This document shows, piece after piece, positions 17,797 to 26,246 of a DNA stretch of 56,480 nucleotides. This stretch comes from Pseudomonadota bacterium. GTDB taxonomy: Bacteria > Pseudomonadota > Alphaproteobacteria > Rhizobiales > Hyphomicrobiaceae. Each line of letters starts with the position of its first letter. Positions within the stretch are counted from its first letter, which is position 1. The DNA lies in assembly GCA_023423275.1 (NCBI GenBank), contig JAFAFW010000097.1:1-56480 (forward strand), given 5' to 3'. A program made the translations under genes and the position numbers. The notes beneath the pieces were generated by a model. That model had not been told where the DNA came from. It made no database searches and worked only from the letters and a program-made list of their open reading frames with translations.

Positions 17797-18790
17797 GCAC
17801 GGCTGTGCTGCGAGCCTCGTTCGCCAGCGGCGCGACGACGTCGATGCGGTTTGTCCAGACGTAGCCGTCGAACCCTTTGGGAACCCGTGCGAATTCCTCG
17901 CGCGTATCGATGCCCGCGACTCCGAATTCCCTGAACATGACCGGGCCGACCAGGATCACGTCGCTGCCGACTGACCGCATGCGGGCGACGAACAGATGCG
18001 GCCATCCCCATAGGAAAGGCGCGACGTTGACGGGGACCATCACTTGTGTGTTCCGGCACGATCGGGGAACCCGGCCAAGCCAACCCAGCGAAAAATAGCG
18101 TAACAGGCAATTTTTGAGCCCGCTCCGCGTCCAGGTGTTGATGTCGGGCATCCGCTTCTTGGCCGCGCGGGTTGGCTCGTCACCGCCGTAAGCACCCCAC
18201 ACGGAGTCCTTCCATTCCGGATGTGCACGGATCAGATCGGCCAACATGCCGCCTTCGCGCGGCTCGCGGCTCTTGAAGTTGACCAGGAAATGCTGGCCGG
18301 GCAGAGCCGCAAACACCTCTTTCAATTCCGGCATCAACCCGACGCCTTTACCCCGGAAAGGATAGCTTTGTCCGTCAGGCGTGTAGCCGTAACCGATATC
18401 CAGGGTCTTGAGGTGCGCCATGTCATGGCCGCGTGTGTCGCCATTCCCATCGGTACGGCAATTGAGGGTCCAGTCATGGAACACCGCGAACTGACCATCC
18501 GTCGTCGAGTGGACGTCGATCTCGACGATGTCGGCCCCGGCCTCGAAGGCCGCCTTCATCGACGCGATCGTGTTTTCCAGATAGCTGTGACTGGGAGGAC
18601 TTATCCGCGCGGCGGTGCAGGTATCGCGCTCCAGGTCATCGCGATTGAAGGTCTGATGCAGGCCGCGATGTGCGATAATCCGGACCTCAGCATCGTCCCG
18701 CGCAACCGCACGCCAGCTCGCATTTCCGAAATAGACGGCGGCTGCGATCAGCAAAAGCACGCCGACCGCGATGCTGCGTTTGCGCTTCAT
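17786..18790 (-). CDS. Glycerophosphodiester phosphodiesterase
   Basis: This 334-residue enzyme hydrolyses glycerophosphodiesters to glycerol 3-phosphate and an alcohol. An uncleaved anchor or signal peptide occupies residues 5-20, so it acts at or outside the inner membrane. The TIM-barrel active site is visible: H41-R42 in IIAHRG, E72-N-T in LENT, E90-I-D92-V-H94, and H105 in FHDWTLN. There is a 22-residue insertion between HRG and ENT, longer than in minimal family members. It is convergent with the unknown exported gene. Confidence 0.88.
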   Translation of the reverse strand: MKRKRSIAVGVLLLIAAAVYFGNASWRAVARDDAEVRIIAHRGLHQTFNRDDLERDTCTAARISPPSHSYLENTIASMKAAFEAGADIVEIDVHSTTDGQFAVFHDWTLNCRTDGNGDTRGHDMAHLKTLDIGYGYTPDGQSYPFRGKGVGLMPELKEVFAALPGQHFLVNFKSREPREGGMLADLIRAHPEWKDSVWGAYGGDEPTRAAKKRMPDINTWTRSGLKNCLLRYFSLGWLGRVPRSCRNTQVMVPVNVAPFLWGWPHLFVARMRSVGSDVILVGPVMFREFGVAGIDTREEFARVPKGFDGYVWTNRIDVVAPLANEARSTAVLTQ

Positions 18791-18865
18791 TCGCTATCCC
18801 CTCGTGGTCCGATGCGAAACAGCCGCGCGATTGCGGCATCGTCATGACACGAGAAGGGCTCATTA

Positions 18866-19621
18866 TTGCCGCAGGAGGGCTTCGTCTGTTGCGACGTGAT
18901 GCTAAAATCGCAACATTCCGCAACAGCCTCTCAACGGATCGCAACAGTGCGCAAGCTTATCCTCGCGGATCTCGTTCCCGTCGCAAAAGGGAGCATCCGT
19001 GACGTCTACCGTCATCCGGACGATCCGGGCCTGCTGATCAAGGTGATCCGCAAATCGACGCAGGATGAGAAATTCGGCAGTGGACGTCGCTGGTACAAGG
19101 CGAGCAAGCGGCGGTACGGACACCTGATCAGCTATCTGCGCGAAATCCGCGAGCACATCGCAGTGAACGCATCAAACGCGGGCCATCCCGACTACCTGCA
19201 ACGGATCGTCGGATTCGCGGAAACGGATCTTGGCTTGGGACTTGTGGTCGAAGCGATTTTTGCCCCCGATGGCAGCTACGCACCGACACTCTCGAAGCTG
19301 ATTGCCGAAGGCCAGATGACGCCTGCAATTCAGGAGGCGTTCGAGCGATTTTGCAGTGCGGTGACACAGACGGAGGTCATCATTGCCGACCTTCACGTCC
19401 ATAACGTCGTCTACGGCTCACCGGACGGTGACAATCCCCGATTCATCCTGATCGACGGGGTCGGCCATAAAACGCTCGTTCCGCTTGAGCTGGTCAGCCA
19501 GCGGATCAACCGTTGGAGCAATCGCCAGAAGATTGCGAAATTGCGCGCCCAGGTGGCTGTGCGGAGCAGTGGTGGCCTGGGCGGCGGCGCCGTTCAACAG
19601 CGCCGCCGCATAACCGCGTAA
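18866..19621 (+). CDS. YrbL-like protein with kinase-like fold
   Basis: The product resembles the PhoP-regulatory-network YrbL family. In the 251-residue frame a Lys sits in GLLIKVIRK (K59), the catalytic-loop-like motif D175-L-H-V-H-N180 follows, and ILIDGVG (D197) occupies the DFG position. These resemble the aminoglycoside-phosphotransferase/protein-kinase fold, so ATP binding is plausible; the target is unknown. The start is uncertain: TTG at 18866 has GAGAAGGG before it, ATG at 18899 and a GTG near 18947 are also in frame. A Gly/Ser-rich tail ends the protein 8 bases from the convergent icd stop. Confidence 0.7.
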   Translation: MPQEGFVCCDVMLKSQHSATASQRIATVRKLILADLVPVAKGSIRDVYRHPDDPGLLIKVIRKSTQDEKFGSGRRWYKASKRRYGHLISYLREIREHIAVNASNAGHPDYLQRIVGFAETDLGLGLVVEAIFAPDGSYAPTLSKLIAEGQMTPAIQEAFERFCSAVTQTEVIIADLHVHNVVYGSPDGDNPRFILIDGVGHKTLVPLELVSQRINRWSNRQKIAKLRAQVAVRSSGGLGGGAVQQRRRITA

Positions 19622-19629
19622 GGCGCGTA

Positions 19630-20847
19630 TCAGGCCGCGCCCATCGCCTTCTTCAGGTTCTCATCGACCTTGTCGAGGAAGCCGGTCGTGGACAGCCACT
19701 TCTGGTCGGCACCGATCAGCAGCGCGAGGTCCTTGGTCATGTCGCCGTCTTCGACGGTACCGACGCAGACCTTCTCCAGCGTGTCGGCAAACTTGGCCAG
19801 CTCGGGGTTGTTGTCGAGCTTGGCGCGATGAGCCAGGCCGCGGGTCCAGGCGAAAATCGACGCAATCGAGTTGGTCGACGTCTCCTTGCCCTTCTGGTGC
19901 TCACGATAGTGGCGCGTGACGGTGCCGTGCGCCGCTTCCGCCTCGACCGTCTTGCCATCGGGCGTCATCAGCACGCTGGTCATCAGGCCGAGCGAGCCGA
20001 AGCCCTGGGCCACCGTGTCGGACTGCACGTCGCCGTCGTAGTTCTTGCACGCCCAGACGTAGCCGCCGGACCACTTCATGGCCGAGGCGACCATGTCGTC
20101 GATCAGACGATGTTCGTAGGTCAGGCCGCGCTTCTCGAATTCCGCCTTGAACTCGGTGTCGTAGATCTCCTGGAACAGCTCCAGGAAGCGGCCGTCGTAC
20201 TGCTTCAGGATGGTGTTCTTGGTCGAGAGATAGACCGGATAATTGCGGTTCAGGCCGTAGTTGAGCGAGGCGCGAGCAAATTCCTTGATGCTCTCGTCGA
20301 GGTTATACATGGCCATCGTCACGCCGCTGCCCGGGGCCTTGAACACTTCCTTCTCGATCACCTTGCCGTCGTCGCCGACGAACTTGATCGACAGCGTGCC
20401 CTTGGTCGGAAACTTGAAGTCGGTGGCGCGGTACTGATCGCCGAACGCATGACGGCCGATGATGATCGGTTTGGTCCAGCCGGGCACGAGGCGCGGCACG
20501 TTCTTGCAGATGATCGGTTCGCGGAAGATGACGCCGCCGAGGATATTGCGGATGGTGCCGTTCGGCGACTTCCACATCTCCTTCAGGCCGAATTCGGTCA
20601 CGCGGCCCTCATCCGGCGTGATGGTGGCGCACTTGACGCCGACGCCGTGTTTCTTGATGGCGTTCGCCGCATCGATAGTGACCTGATCGTTGGTCTTGTC
20701 GCGGTACTCGACGCCCAGATCGTAATACTCCAGGTTCACGTCGAGATAGGGATGGATCAGCTTGTCCTTGATCAGCTTCCAGATGATGCGGGTCATCTCG
20801 TCGCCGTCGAGTTCGACAACGGTACCGGCTACCTTGATCTTCTGCAT
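19630..20847 (-). CDS. icd: NADP-dependent isocitrate dehydrogenase (dimeric, eukaryote-like type)
   Basis: This TCA-cycle enzyme converts isocitrate to 2-oxoglutarate and CO2 with NADPH formation. The 405-residue protein starts MQKIKVAGTVVELDGDEMTR. It shows the substrate region VRNILGGVIFREPI, YDLGVEYRDKTNDQ, the KNYDGDVQSD loop with metal-binding Asp residues, and AEAAHGTVTRHYREHQKGKET, typical of the subfamily shared by alphaproteobacteria and mitochondria. It lies near alaS, as in many Hyphomicrobiales, but with four intervening genes. Confidence 0.97.
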   Translation of the reverse strand: MQKIKVAGTVVELDGDEMTRIIWKLIKDKLIHPYLDVNLEYYDLGVEYRDKTNDQVTIDAANAIKKHGVGVKCATITPDEGRVTEFGLKEMWKSPNGTIRNILGGVIFREPIICKNVPRLVPGWTKPIIIGRHAFGDQYRATDFKFPTKGTLSIKFVGDDGKVIEKEVFKAPGSGVTMAMYNLDESIKEFARASLNYGLNRNYPVYLSTKNTILKQYDGRFLELFQEIYDTEFKAEFEKRGLTYEHRLIDDMVASAMKWSGGYVWACKNYDGDVQSDTVAQGFGSLGLMTSVLMTPDGKTVEAEAAHGTVTRHYREHQKGKETSTNSIASIFAWTRGLAHRAKLDNNPELAKFADTLEKVCVGTVEDGDMTKDLALLIGADQKWLSTTGFLDKVDENLKKAMGAA

Positions 20848-21012
20848 GTGCTCTGTCTCACCAATGCGCGCTGGGGGTCAGAAATGGCGCGGAGGGCACG
20901 CCCGCATCTCGCAGGCGCACACCGGCTGACGGCGTGATAGACGGAACGGACGCGGAATCCAAGTGGAGGAAGGTGCAACGGCGCGCAAAAGCCGGGCTCC
21001 CAGCGTCGCAGA

Positions 21013-22458
21013 TCAGAGCACCTTGCCAGGGTTAAGGATGCCGTTGGGGTCGAAAACGGCTTTGATCCGCCGCATCATGTCCATCTCGACGGGACTTTTG
21101 ACCCGTTCCAGTTCCGCCCGCTTCATGCGGCCGACCCCGTGCTCGGCCGAGATCGACCCGTCCATTTCCGCGACGAGACCATGAATTTCATGGGTCATCG
21201 GTTTCCAAAGGGCGAGGAACTTGTCCTTATCCATGCTCGGCGGCTGCGAGATGTTGTAATGCACATTGCCGTCTCCGAAGTGTCCGAGCGGGATTGGCCG
21301 GGCGCCGGGGCAGATCCGCTCGACGATGGCGTCGGCCCGCGCGATAAATTCGGGAATGCGCGCGATCGGCACCGAAACGTCGTGCTTGATGTTGCCGCCC
21401 TCGGGCTTCTGCGCTTCCGAGATGCCTTCGCGCAGCCGCCACAGATCGCGGGCCTGTGTCAACGAACTGGCCAGAATGGCGTCCGCAAGCAGCCCTTGCT
21501 CGGCAGCTGTTCCCAGGATGTCTTCCAGCTCGCGTGCCGCTGTTCCATCTGGCTTGGCGCCGGATATCTCCAGAAGCACGTACCACGGGTGTTTCTGCGC
21601 GAACGGATCGCGTGTGCCCGGCACGTTACGAGTCACGAATTCCATGCAGATCCGCGGAATGAATTCGAACGCCGTCAAAGACCGTCCCGCGGCATCCTGC
21701 GCCATGGCGAACAGCTCGAGGGCATTCCGGATTTCGGGCAGCGCGACCATCGCGGTCGCCTTCTCGGCGGGCCGGGGAAACAGCTTCAAGACAGCCGCCG
21801 TGATGATGCCGAGGGTGCCCTCAGACCCGACGAACAGGTCTTTCAAATCGTAACCCGTGTTGTCTTTCTTGAGCGCTTTCAAGCCGTTCCAGATGCGCCC
21901 GTCGGCCAGCGCCACTTCCACGCCATAGACCAGTTGGCGTGTGTTGCCATAGGCCAGAACCCCGACACCGCCCGCGTTGGTGCCAAGATTGCCACCGATC
22001 CGGCAACTTCCCTCCGAGGGCAGGCTCAAAGGAAACAAACGGCCGGCCCGATCCGCTTCCGCCTGGCACTCGGCAAGCGTCAGCCCGGCTTCGACCGTCA
22101 TATTATAGCCTACGGCATCGACGGCGCGGACCTTGTTGAGCCGCGCGACCGACACGACGATTTCATTGCCTGCTTCGAACGGCACCTGGCCGCCGACCAG
22201 CCCTGTATTGCCGGCCTGCGGGACGACCGCGACGCGAGCCTCATTGCAAAGTGCGAGAATGCGGGCGACCTCATCGGCCGTTCCCGGCCGCAACACCAGC
22301 GGGGTTTTCCCGAAGTAGAGATCGCGCCATTCCCGCAGATATGGGAGCTGCTGGTCCGGATCGGTGAGCGCATGTTCCTTGCCGACGACGTCCGTCAGCC
22401 TGGCAATCAGCTCCTCAGTCGGCGCGGCGAGGGCAGGGGAACGTAAATGCTCAGTCAT
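21013..22458 (-). CDS. FAD-linked 2-hydroxyacid dehydrogenase (D-lactate or D-2-hydroxyglutarate type)
   Basis: This is a 481-residue flavoprotein of the vanillyl-alcohol-oxidase fold. The FAD-binding segment is VVPQAGNTGLVGGQVP, with GGNLGTNAGGVGVLAYGNT and GSEGTLGIITAAVLKLFP following. The C-terminal cap has GHFGDGNVHYN and SAEHGVGRMKR, whose His and Glu residues bind substrate and metal in D-lactate and D-2-hydroxyglutarate dehydrogenases. The frame extends far upstream (to 23034), antisense to pgsA; I chose the ATG at 22458 (MTEHLRSPAL), where homologues begin. It lies 165 bases upstream of icd on the same strand. The substrate is not decided by sequence. Confidence 0.85.
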   Translation of the reverse strand: MTEHLRSPALAAPTEELIARLTDVVGKEHALTDPDQQLPYLREWRDLYFGKTPLVLRPGTADEVARILALCNEARVAVVPQAGNTGLVGGQVPFEAGNEIVVSVARLNKVRAVDAVGYNMTVEAGLTLAECQAEADRAGRLFPLSLPSEGSCRIGGNLGTNAGGVGVLAYGNTRQLVYGVEVALADGRIWNGLKALKKDNTGYDLKDLFVGSEGTLGIITAAVLKLFPRPAEKATAMVALPEIRNALELFAMAQDAAGRSLTAFEFIPRICMEFVTRNVPGTRDPFAQKHPWYVLLEISGAKPDGTAARELEDILGTAAEQGLLADAILASSLTQARDLWRLREGISEAQKPEGGNIKHDVSVPIARIPEFIARADAIVERICPGARPIPLGHFGDGNVHYNISQPPSMDKDKFLALWKPMTHEIHGLVAEMDGSISAEHGVGRMKRAELERVKSPVEMDMMRRIKAVFDPNGILNPGKVL

Positions 22459-22638
22459 GGACACCGGATCCGGTTGCGTTCCTCCCGCCTGGGAGCTGGA
22501 CTGGAACGCTAGCACAGCCGCCACGGTAACAGTAGGTAACGCAACCCTGAAATGCGTTGGGCGGATGCCCCATTGACGGATCAACCTCTCAGATGTCATG
22601 CCAGACATATGGAGCATGCTGCATCCCGTCCGCTTGTC

Positions 22639-23196
22639 ATGAGTCTGCCCAATGTTCTGACATATGGGCGTATTCTGGCCGTGCCGGGCATCGTTGCCTG
22701 TCTGTTCTTTCTGCAGGGCGATGTCGCGCGCTGGTCGGCGCTGGCGCTGTTCATCGCGGCGGGTGTGACCGATTGGCTCGATGGCTATCTCGCGCGCGCC
22801 TGGCAACAGCAATCCACCCTCGGCCGCATGCTCGATCCGATCGCCGACAAACTGCTGGTCGGTACGGTTTTGCTCATGCTCACGCATTTCAACACGATCA
22901 CCGGCTGGCACGTGTGGGCCGCGGTGATCATTCTCTGCCGTGAGATCCTGGTCTCTGGCCTGAGAGAGTTCCTTGCCGAGCTCAACGTGAAAATTCATGT
23001 CACCCAGCTCGCCAAATGGAAAACGTCGCTGCAAATGGTGGCGCTCGGCGTATTGCTTGCCGGGCCGGCGGGTGACAAGGTGATCCCGGGCGTGACGTCC
23101 ACCGGGCTTGCGCTGCTATGGCTCGCGGCCTTGCTGACCTTGTGGACGGGGTATGACTATCTGCGCGCCGCGGTGCGCCACGCCATCGAAAATTGA
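22639..23196 (+). CDS. pgsA: CDP-diacylglycerol-glycerol-3-phosphate 3-phosphatidyltransferase
   Basis: This membrane enzyme makes phosphatidylglycerophosphate for phosphatidylglycerol and cardiolipin. From MSLPNVLTYGRILAVP it is 185 residues with four or more hydrophobic segments. The CDP-alcohol phosphotransferase signature is GVTDWLDGYLARAWQQQSTLGRMLDPIADK, matching D-G-x2-A-R-x8-G-x3-D-x3-D. An in-frame ATG at 22609 would add 10 residues; neither start has a clear ribosome site. The pgsA-moaD-moaE order is common in alphaproteobacteria, usually with uvrC before it. Here the upstream neighbour is the divergent FAD dehydrogenase. Confidence 0.93.
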   Translation: MSLPNVLTYGRILAVPGIVACLFFLQGDVARWSALALFIAAGVTDWLDGYLARAWQQQSTLGRMLDPIADKLLVGTVLLMLTHFNTITGWHVWAAVIILCREILVSGLREFLAELNVKIHVTQLAKWKTSLQMVALGVLLAGPAGDKVIPGVTSTGLALLWLAALLTLWTGYDYLRAAVRHAIEN

Positions 23197-23218
23197 AACG
23201 GCGCGCGAGGTTGGCGCG

Positions 23219-23476
23219 ATGACGGTCAGGCTACTCTATTTCGCCTGGGTGCGTGAAAAGGTCGGTCGCTCCGAGGAGACGGTCGAGCTGCCGGCGCATA
23301 TAGAAACAGTCTCGGACCTGGTGACGTGGCTGAAATCACGCGGGGCCGAATATGCCTCCGCGTTCGCGCGGTCCGAAGTGATCCGTGCGGCCATCGACCA
23401 GCATCACGTCCGTCCGACGGCATCGATCCGCGGCGCGCGGGACATCGCGTTTTTCCCCCCCGTCACCGGAGGGTGA
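23219..23476 (+). CDS. moaD: Molybdopterin synthase sulfur carrier subunit
   Basis: MoaD is the ubiquitin-fold sulfur carrier of molybdopterin synthase. The 85-residue product starts MTVRLLYFAWVREKVG and ends in the essential Gly-Gly (FFPPVTGG), which is thiocarboxylated in the active form. It begins 22 bases after pgsA and ends 3 bases before moaE, so the three genes are probably co-transcribed. Confidence 0.95.
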   Translation: MTVRLLYFAWVREKVGRSEETVELPAHIETVSDLVTWLKSRGAEYASAFARSEVIRAAIDQHHVRPTASIRGARDIAFFPPVTGG

Positions 23477-23479
23477 GCC

Positions 23480-23935
23480 ATGTCCGTTCGGGTCCAGCGC
23501 GAGGATTTCGACGTTGGTGCCGAGGTTCGGGCGCTGTCAGCGGGGCGCACGGATATCGGCGCCGTAGTGACGTTCACCGGGCTGGTGCGCGGCGAGGCCA
23601 AAGGACAGCCGATCACGTCGATGACGCTCGAGCACTATCCGGGCATGACCGAGCAGGAGCTGGCCCGCGTTGAAGCTGAGGCCGCCGAACGCTGGCCGCT
23701 GCAGGCTAGTCTCGTGATCCATCGCTACGGCGATCTGAAGCCCGGCGACAACATCGTCCTGGTCGTCACGGCCTCCGCGCATCGTCAGGCTGCGTTCGAT
23801 GCCGCCAATTTCCTGATGGACTACCTGAAATCGCGCGCGCCGTTCTGGAAAAAGGAAACCGGCGCGGATGGCGAAGGCCAATGGGTCGACGCCCGCGACA
23901 GCGATGCGGCGGCGCTGGATAAGTGGAAATCGTAG
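23480..23935 (+). CDS. moaE: Molybdopterin synthase catalytic subunit
   Basis: MoaE inserts the two sulfur atoms from MoaD into precursor Z to form molybdopterin. The 151-residue protein shows DIGAVVTFTGLVRGEAKG, LEHYPGMTEQEL and the catalytic-lysine region LKSRAPFWKKE followed by the acidic C-terminus. Its start is 3 bases after the moaD stop, implying coupled translation. An inverted pair of short repeats lies just downstream. Confidence 0.96.
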   Translation: MSVRVQREDFDVGAEVRALSAGRTDIGAVVTFTGLVRGEAKGQPITSMTLEHYPGMTEQELARVEAEAAERWPLQASLVIHRYGDLKPGDNIVLVVTASAHRQAAFDAANFLMDYLKSRAPFWKKETGADGEGQWVDARDSDAAALDKWKS

Positions 23936-23960
23936 ACTACTGAGCTTTCCCTCGTACACC

Positions 23961-23986
23961 GTCATTCCCGCGCAGGCGGGAATCCA
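23961..23986 (+). repeat. REP-like palindromic repeat, copy 1
   Basis: A 26-base unit whose core ATTCCCGC-GCAG-GCGGGAAT is itself a hairpin. It is the reverse complement, with one mismatch, of the unit at 24074-24099. Short palindromes of this kind are dispersed in many proteobacterial intergenic regions. Confidence 0.8.
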
Positions 23987-24073
23987 AATCACGGGACGAG
24001 AGGCGGCGGCCACTGATCGGGCGCAACTGCGTCTGCGAAAACGGTTAGTCGATCCGATTGCCGAGACATGTTC

Positions 24074-24099
24074 TGGATTCCCGCCTGCGCAGGAATGAC
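24074..24099 (-). repeat. REP-like palindromic repeat, copy 2 (inverted)
   Basis: Inverted partner of the unit at 23961-23986, with 25 of 26 bases matching and 87 bases between the two. The single change (G to A) weakens its own small hairpin. The pair sits between the convergent genes moaE and gntK and could fold together as a transcript barrier. Confidence 0.8.
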
Positions 24100-24137
24100 G
24101 GAGGGAATGGTGGGCACGGACGCGAGCCGACCTGGAC

Positions 24138-24683
24138 TTACCGCCCCGTGCCCTGACGCGCCATATCGGCCAGGATGTATTCGACCACCCGGCGTGGCGA
24201 CAGATCGATCGGCGCGATGATGGGCCATTCGTCCGTCCCCGGCTCTTCCAGCGTCTCGAACTGGCTTTTCAGCAGCGACGGCGGCATGAAGTGATCCGTG
24301 CGCCGCGCCATGCGATTGGCGATCAGCGGCATCTCACCCTTGAGATAGACCAGCCGCACATCCGGACGGCCATCCAGCAGCACCTTCCGGTATTTCCGCT
24401 TCAACGCGGAGCAGGAAACAACACCGTGCTCATGCTTTGCCCGGCGCTCGTCTATCCATGCGGCGATGGCTGCGAGCCAGGGCCAGCGATCCTCGTCGGT
24501 CAATGGAATGCCAGCCGACATCTTGGCGACATTCTCGGGCGGGTGAAAGCTGTCCGCATCGCGAAACGGCCAACCGAGCTCCGCTGCCAAGCTTTCGCCG
24601 GTCGTGCTCTTGCCGGAGCCGGAAACGCCCATCACCAGGATGACGCTCGGCAGATGCGGGAAGCTCTCGCTGTTGTCGGCCAT
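24138..24683 (-). CDS. gntK: Gluconokinase
   Basis: This enzyme phosphorylates gluconate to 6-phosphogluconate. The 181-residue protein has an N-terminal Walker A loop in GVSGSGKSTTGESLA, the family segment WPFRDADSFHPPENVAKM, GIPLTDEDRWPWL and SCSALKRKYR. These are the diagnostic features of GntK. Its ATG overlaps the gnd stop by one base (TGATG arrangement), so it is translationally coupled to the gene for the enzyme that consumes its product. Confidence 0.95.
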   Translation of the reverse strand: MADNSESFPHLPSVILVMGVSGSGKSTTGESLAAELGWPFRDADSFHPPENVAKMSAGIPLTDEDRWPWLAAIAAWIDERRAKHEHGVVSCSALKRKYRKVLLDGRPDVRLVYLKGEMPLIANRMARRTDHFMPPSLLKSQFETLEEPGTDEWPIIAPIDLSPRRVVEYILADMARQGTGR

Positions 24684-25666
24684 CAGCCTGACTTCCCTGG
24701 CTCCACGTGCCCGCCGAAGCCTTTGCGCATCGCGGAGAGCACCTTCTCCGCGAACGTATGATCCTGCCGCGAGCGGAAACGCGTATAGAGGGCCGATGTC
24801 AGGACCTCCGCGGGAACAGCTTCCTCGATTGCGGCCTGAACGGTCCAGCGGCCTTCACCCGAGTCGTCGACATGCCCGGAGAACTCGGCCAGATCGGGGT
24901 CCTTGGCCAGCGCGGCCGCCGTCAGGTCGAGCAGCCAGGACGTGATCACGCTGCCCCGCCGCCAGACCTCCGCTACCTCACCGACGTCGATATCGAGCCG
25001 GTGCGCGGCAGGCAGCCGCTCGGACGACGCGTTGCGCATGATGTCGAAGCCCTCTGCCATGGCCTGCATCATGCCGTACTCGATGCCGTTGTGGATCATC
25101 TTGACGAAGTGACCCGCGCCGTTCGGACCGGCGTGGAGATAGCCCTTTTCGGCGCGTGACTCGCTGCCCTCCCGGCCTGCCGTGCGTTCGATCCCGCCGA
25201 GGCCCGGAGCCAGGGCAGAGAAAATAGGATCGAGCCGTTCGACAACGGCCTTGTCGCCGCCGATCATGAGGCAGTAGCCCCGTTCCAGCCCCCAGACGCC
25301 GCCCGACGTGCCGACGTCGATATAGGATATTCCCTTGGCGCGCAGAGCCGTTGCCCGCGCGATGTCGTCCTTCCAGAACGTGTTCCCGCCGTCGATGATC
25401 ACATCACCGGACGACAGCAGCGCGCTCAACTGATCGATGGCATCCTGCGTTGCCTGACCGGATGGCAGCATGACCCAGACCGCGCGCGGCGCCTGCAGGT
25501 TGCCGACGAGGGTCGCCATATCCGCCGCTACCGAAGCGCCTTCACTCGCCAACGCCGCACCCGGCGCCGGGTCGCGATCCCAGACCACGCAGTCATGGCC
25601 GTTGCGCAAGAGCCGCCGGACGATATTTCCGCCCATTCGCCCGAGACCGATCACGCCAAGCTGCAT
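24683..25666 (-). CDS. gnd: 6-phosphogluconate dehydrogenase, decarboxylating (short type)
   Basis: This enzyme oxidises and decarboxylates 6-phosphogluconate to ribulose 5-phosphate. The 327-residue length is that of the short, often NAD-preferring type rather than the 470-residue E. coli enzyme. It has the Rossmann start MQLGVIGLGRMGGNIVRRLL, SGGVWGLERGYCLMIGG, and the signature with catalytic Lys GHFVKMIHNGIEYGMMQA. An AGGAGG ribosome site fixes the start at 25666. It follows the flavin reductase gene by 19 bases and overlaps gntK. Confidence 0.95.
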   Translation of the reverse strand: MQLGVIGLGRMGGNIVRRLLRNGHDCVVWDRDPAPGAALASEGASVAADMATLVGNLQAPRAVWVMLPSGQATQDAIDQLSALLSSGDVIIDGGNTFWKDDIARATALRAKGISYIDVGTSGGVWGLERGYCLMIGGDKAVVERLDPIFSALAPGLGGIERTAGREGSESRAEKGYLHAGPNGAGHFVKMIHNGIEYGMMQAMAEGFDIMRNASSERLPAAHRLDIDVGEVAEVWRRGSVITSWLLDLTAAALAKDPDLAEFSGHVDDSGEGRWTVQAAIEEAVPAEVLTSALYTRFRSRQDHTFAEKVLSAMRKGFGGHVEPGKSG

Positions 25667-25685
25667 GCGTCCTCCTGCCGGTCCG

Positions 25686-26192
25686 TTACCGGCTGCCGAT
25701 ATCCCAGTAATCGCCACGGAAATAGAGCAGCGGCTGAGCCTCGCCGCGCACCTGGCCATCCAGCACCGAGCCGATGAAGATCGTGTGCGTCGCGAAGCTG
25801 TGCTGTTCCGAAACCCGGCAATCGAGGGTCGCCAATGCGTTCGGAAGCACCGGCGCGCCCGTCACCATGGTCATCCACTCGCCTCGGAAACGGTCTTCGC
25901 CCTGGACGCCCGTCCGCCCGGAGAACAGCGCCGCGATCTCCTGCTGATCCGAGGCCAGGAGGTTGACGCTGAACGCCCCGACACGCCCAATCTCGTCGTG
26001 AGCGCTGGCCGTGCGGCGGATGCAGGCCAGAATGGTCGGCGGATCATCGGAAAGTGAGCAGACGGCCGTCGCCGTCAGGCCTCGCCGGGTTCCGGCCTCG
26101 CCCACGGCGATCACCGCCACGGCGCCAGCCTGGTGCCGCATGATCGCGCGATACGTTGCACCTTCGATTGCCGTCATCTGCCACCTGCGCAT
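25686..26192 (-). CDS. Flavin reductase-like protein
   Basis: This is a 168-residue FMN-binding split-barrel protein of the flavin reductase family that supplies reduced flavin to two-component monooxygenases. It has RRGLTATAVCSLSDDPPTILACI, FSVNLLASDQQEIAALFSG and the late HTIFIGSVLD strand with His, all typical. Internal ATG 26177 (MTAIEGATY) is an alternative start with AGGTGG four bases before it. No monooxygenase partner is adjacent. It lies between pth and gnd in a run of same-strand genes. Confidence 0.85.
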   Translation of the reverse strand: MRRWQMTAIEGATYRAIMRHQAGAVAVIAVGEAGTRRGLTATAVCSLSDDPPTILACIRRTASAHDEIGRVGAFSVNLLASDQQEIAALFSGRTGVQGEDRFRGEWMTMVTGAPVLPNALATLDCRVSEQHSFATHTIFIGSVLDGQVRGEAQPLLYFRGDYWDIGSR

Positions 26193-26246
26193 GCCCCTCG
26201 GCAGGGCATTAGCATAAACCTCGTGTGTTGCCGAACCCGGGCCTGG

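Noticed and set aside
19513..20937. Plus-strand 474-residue open frame
   Set aside because: It is antisense to icd, which is certain. Long antisense frames are expected in GC-rich DNA and the translation has no recognisable family.
21139..22446. Plus-strand 435-residue open frame
   Set aside because: Antisense to the FAD dehydrogenase, whose motifs are intact; a shadow frame.
24683..25666. Possible GarR-type dehydrogenase instead of 6-phosphogluconate dehydrogenase
   Set aside because: The 6PGD signature with KMIHNGIEYGMMQA and overlap with gluconokinase fit gnd much better.
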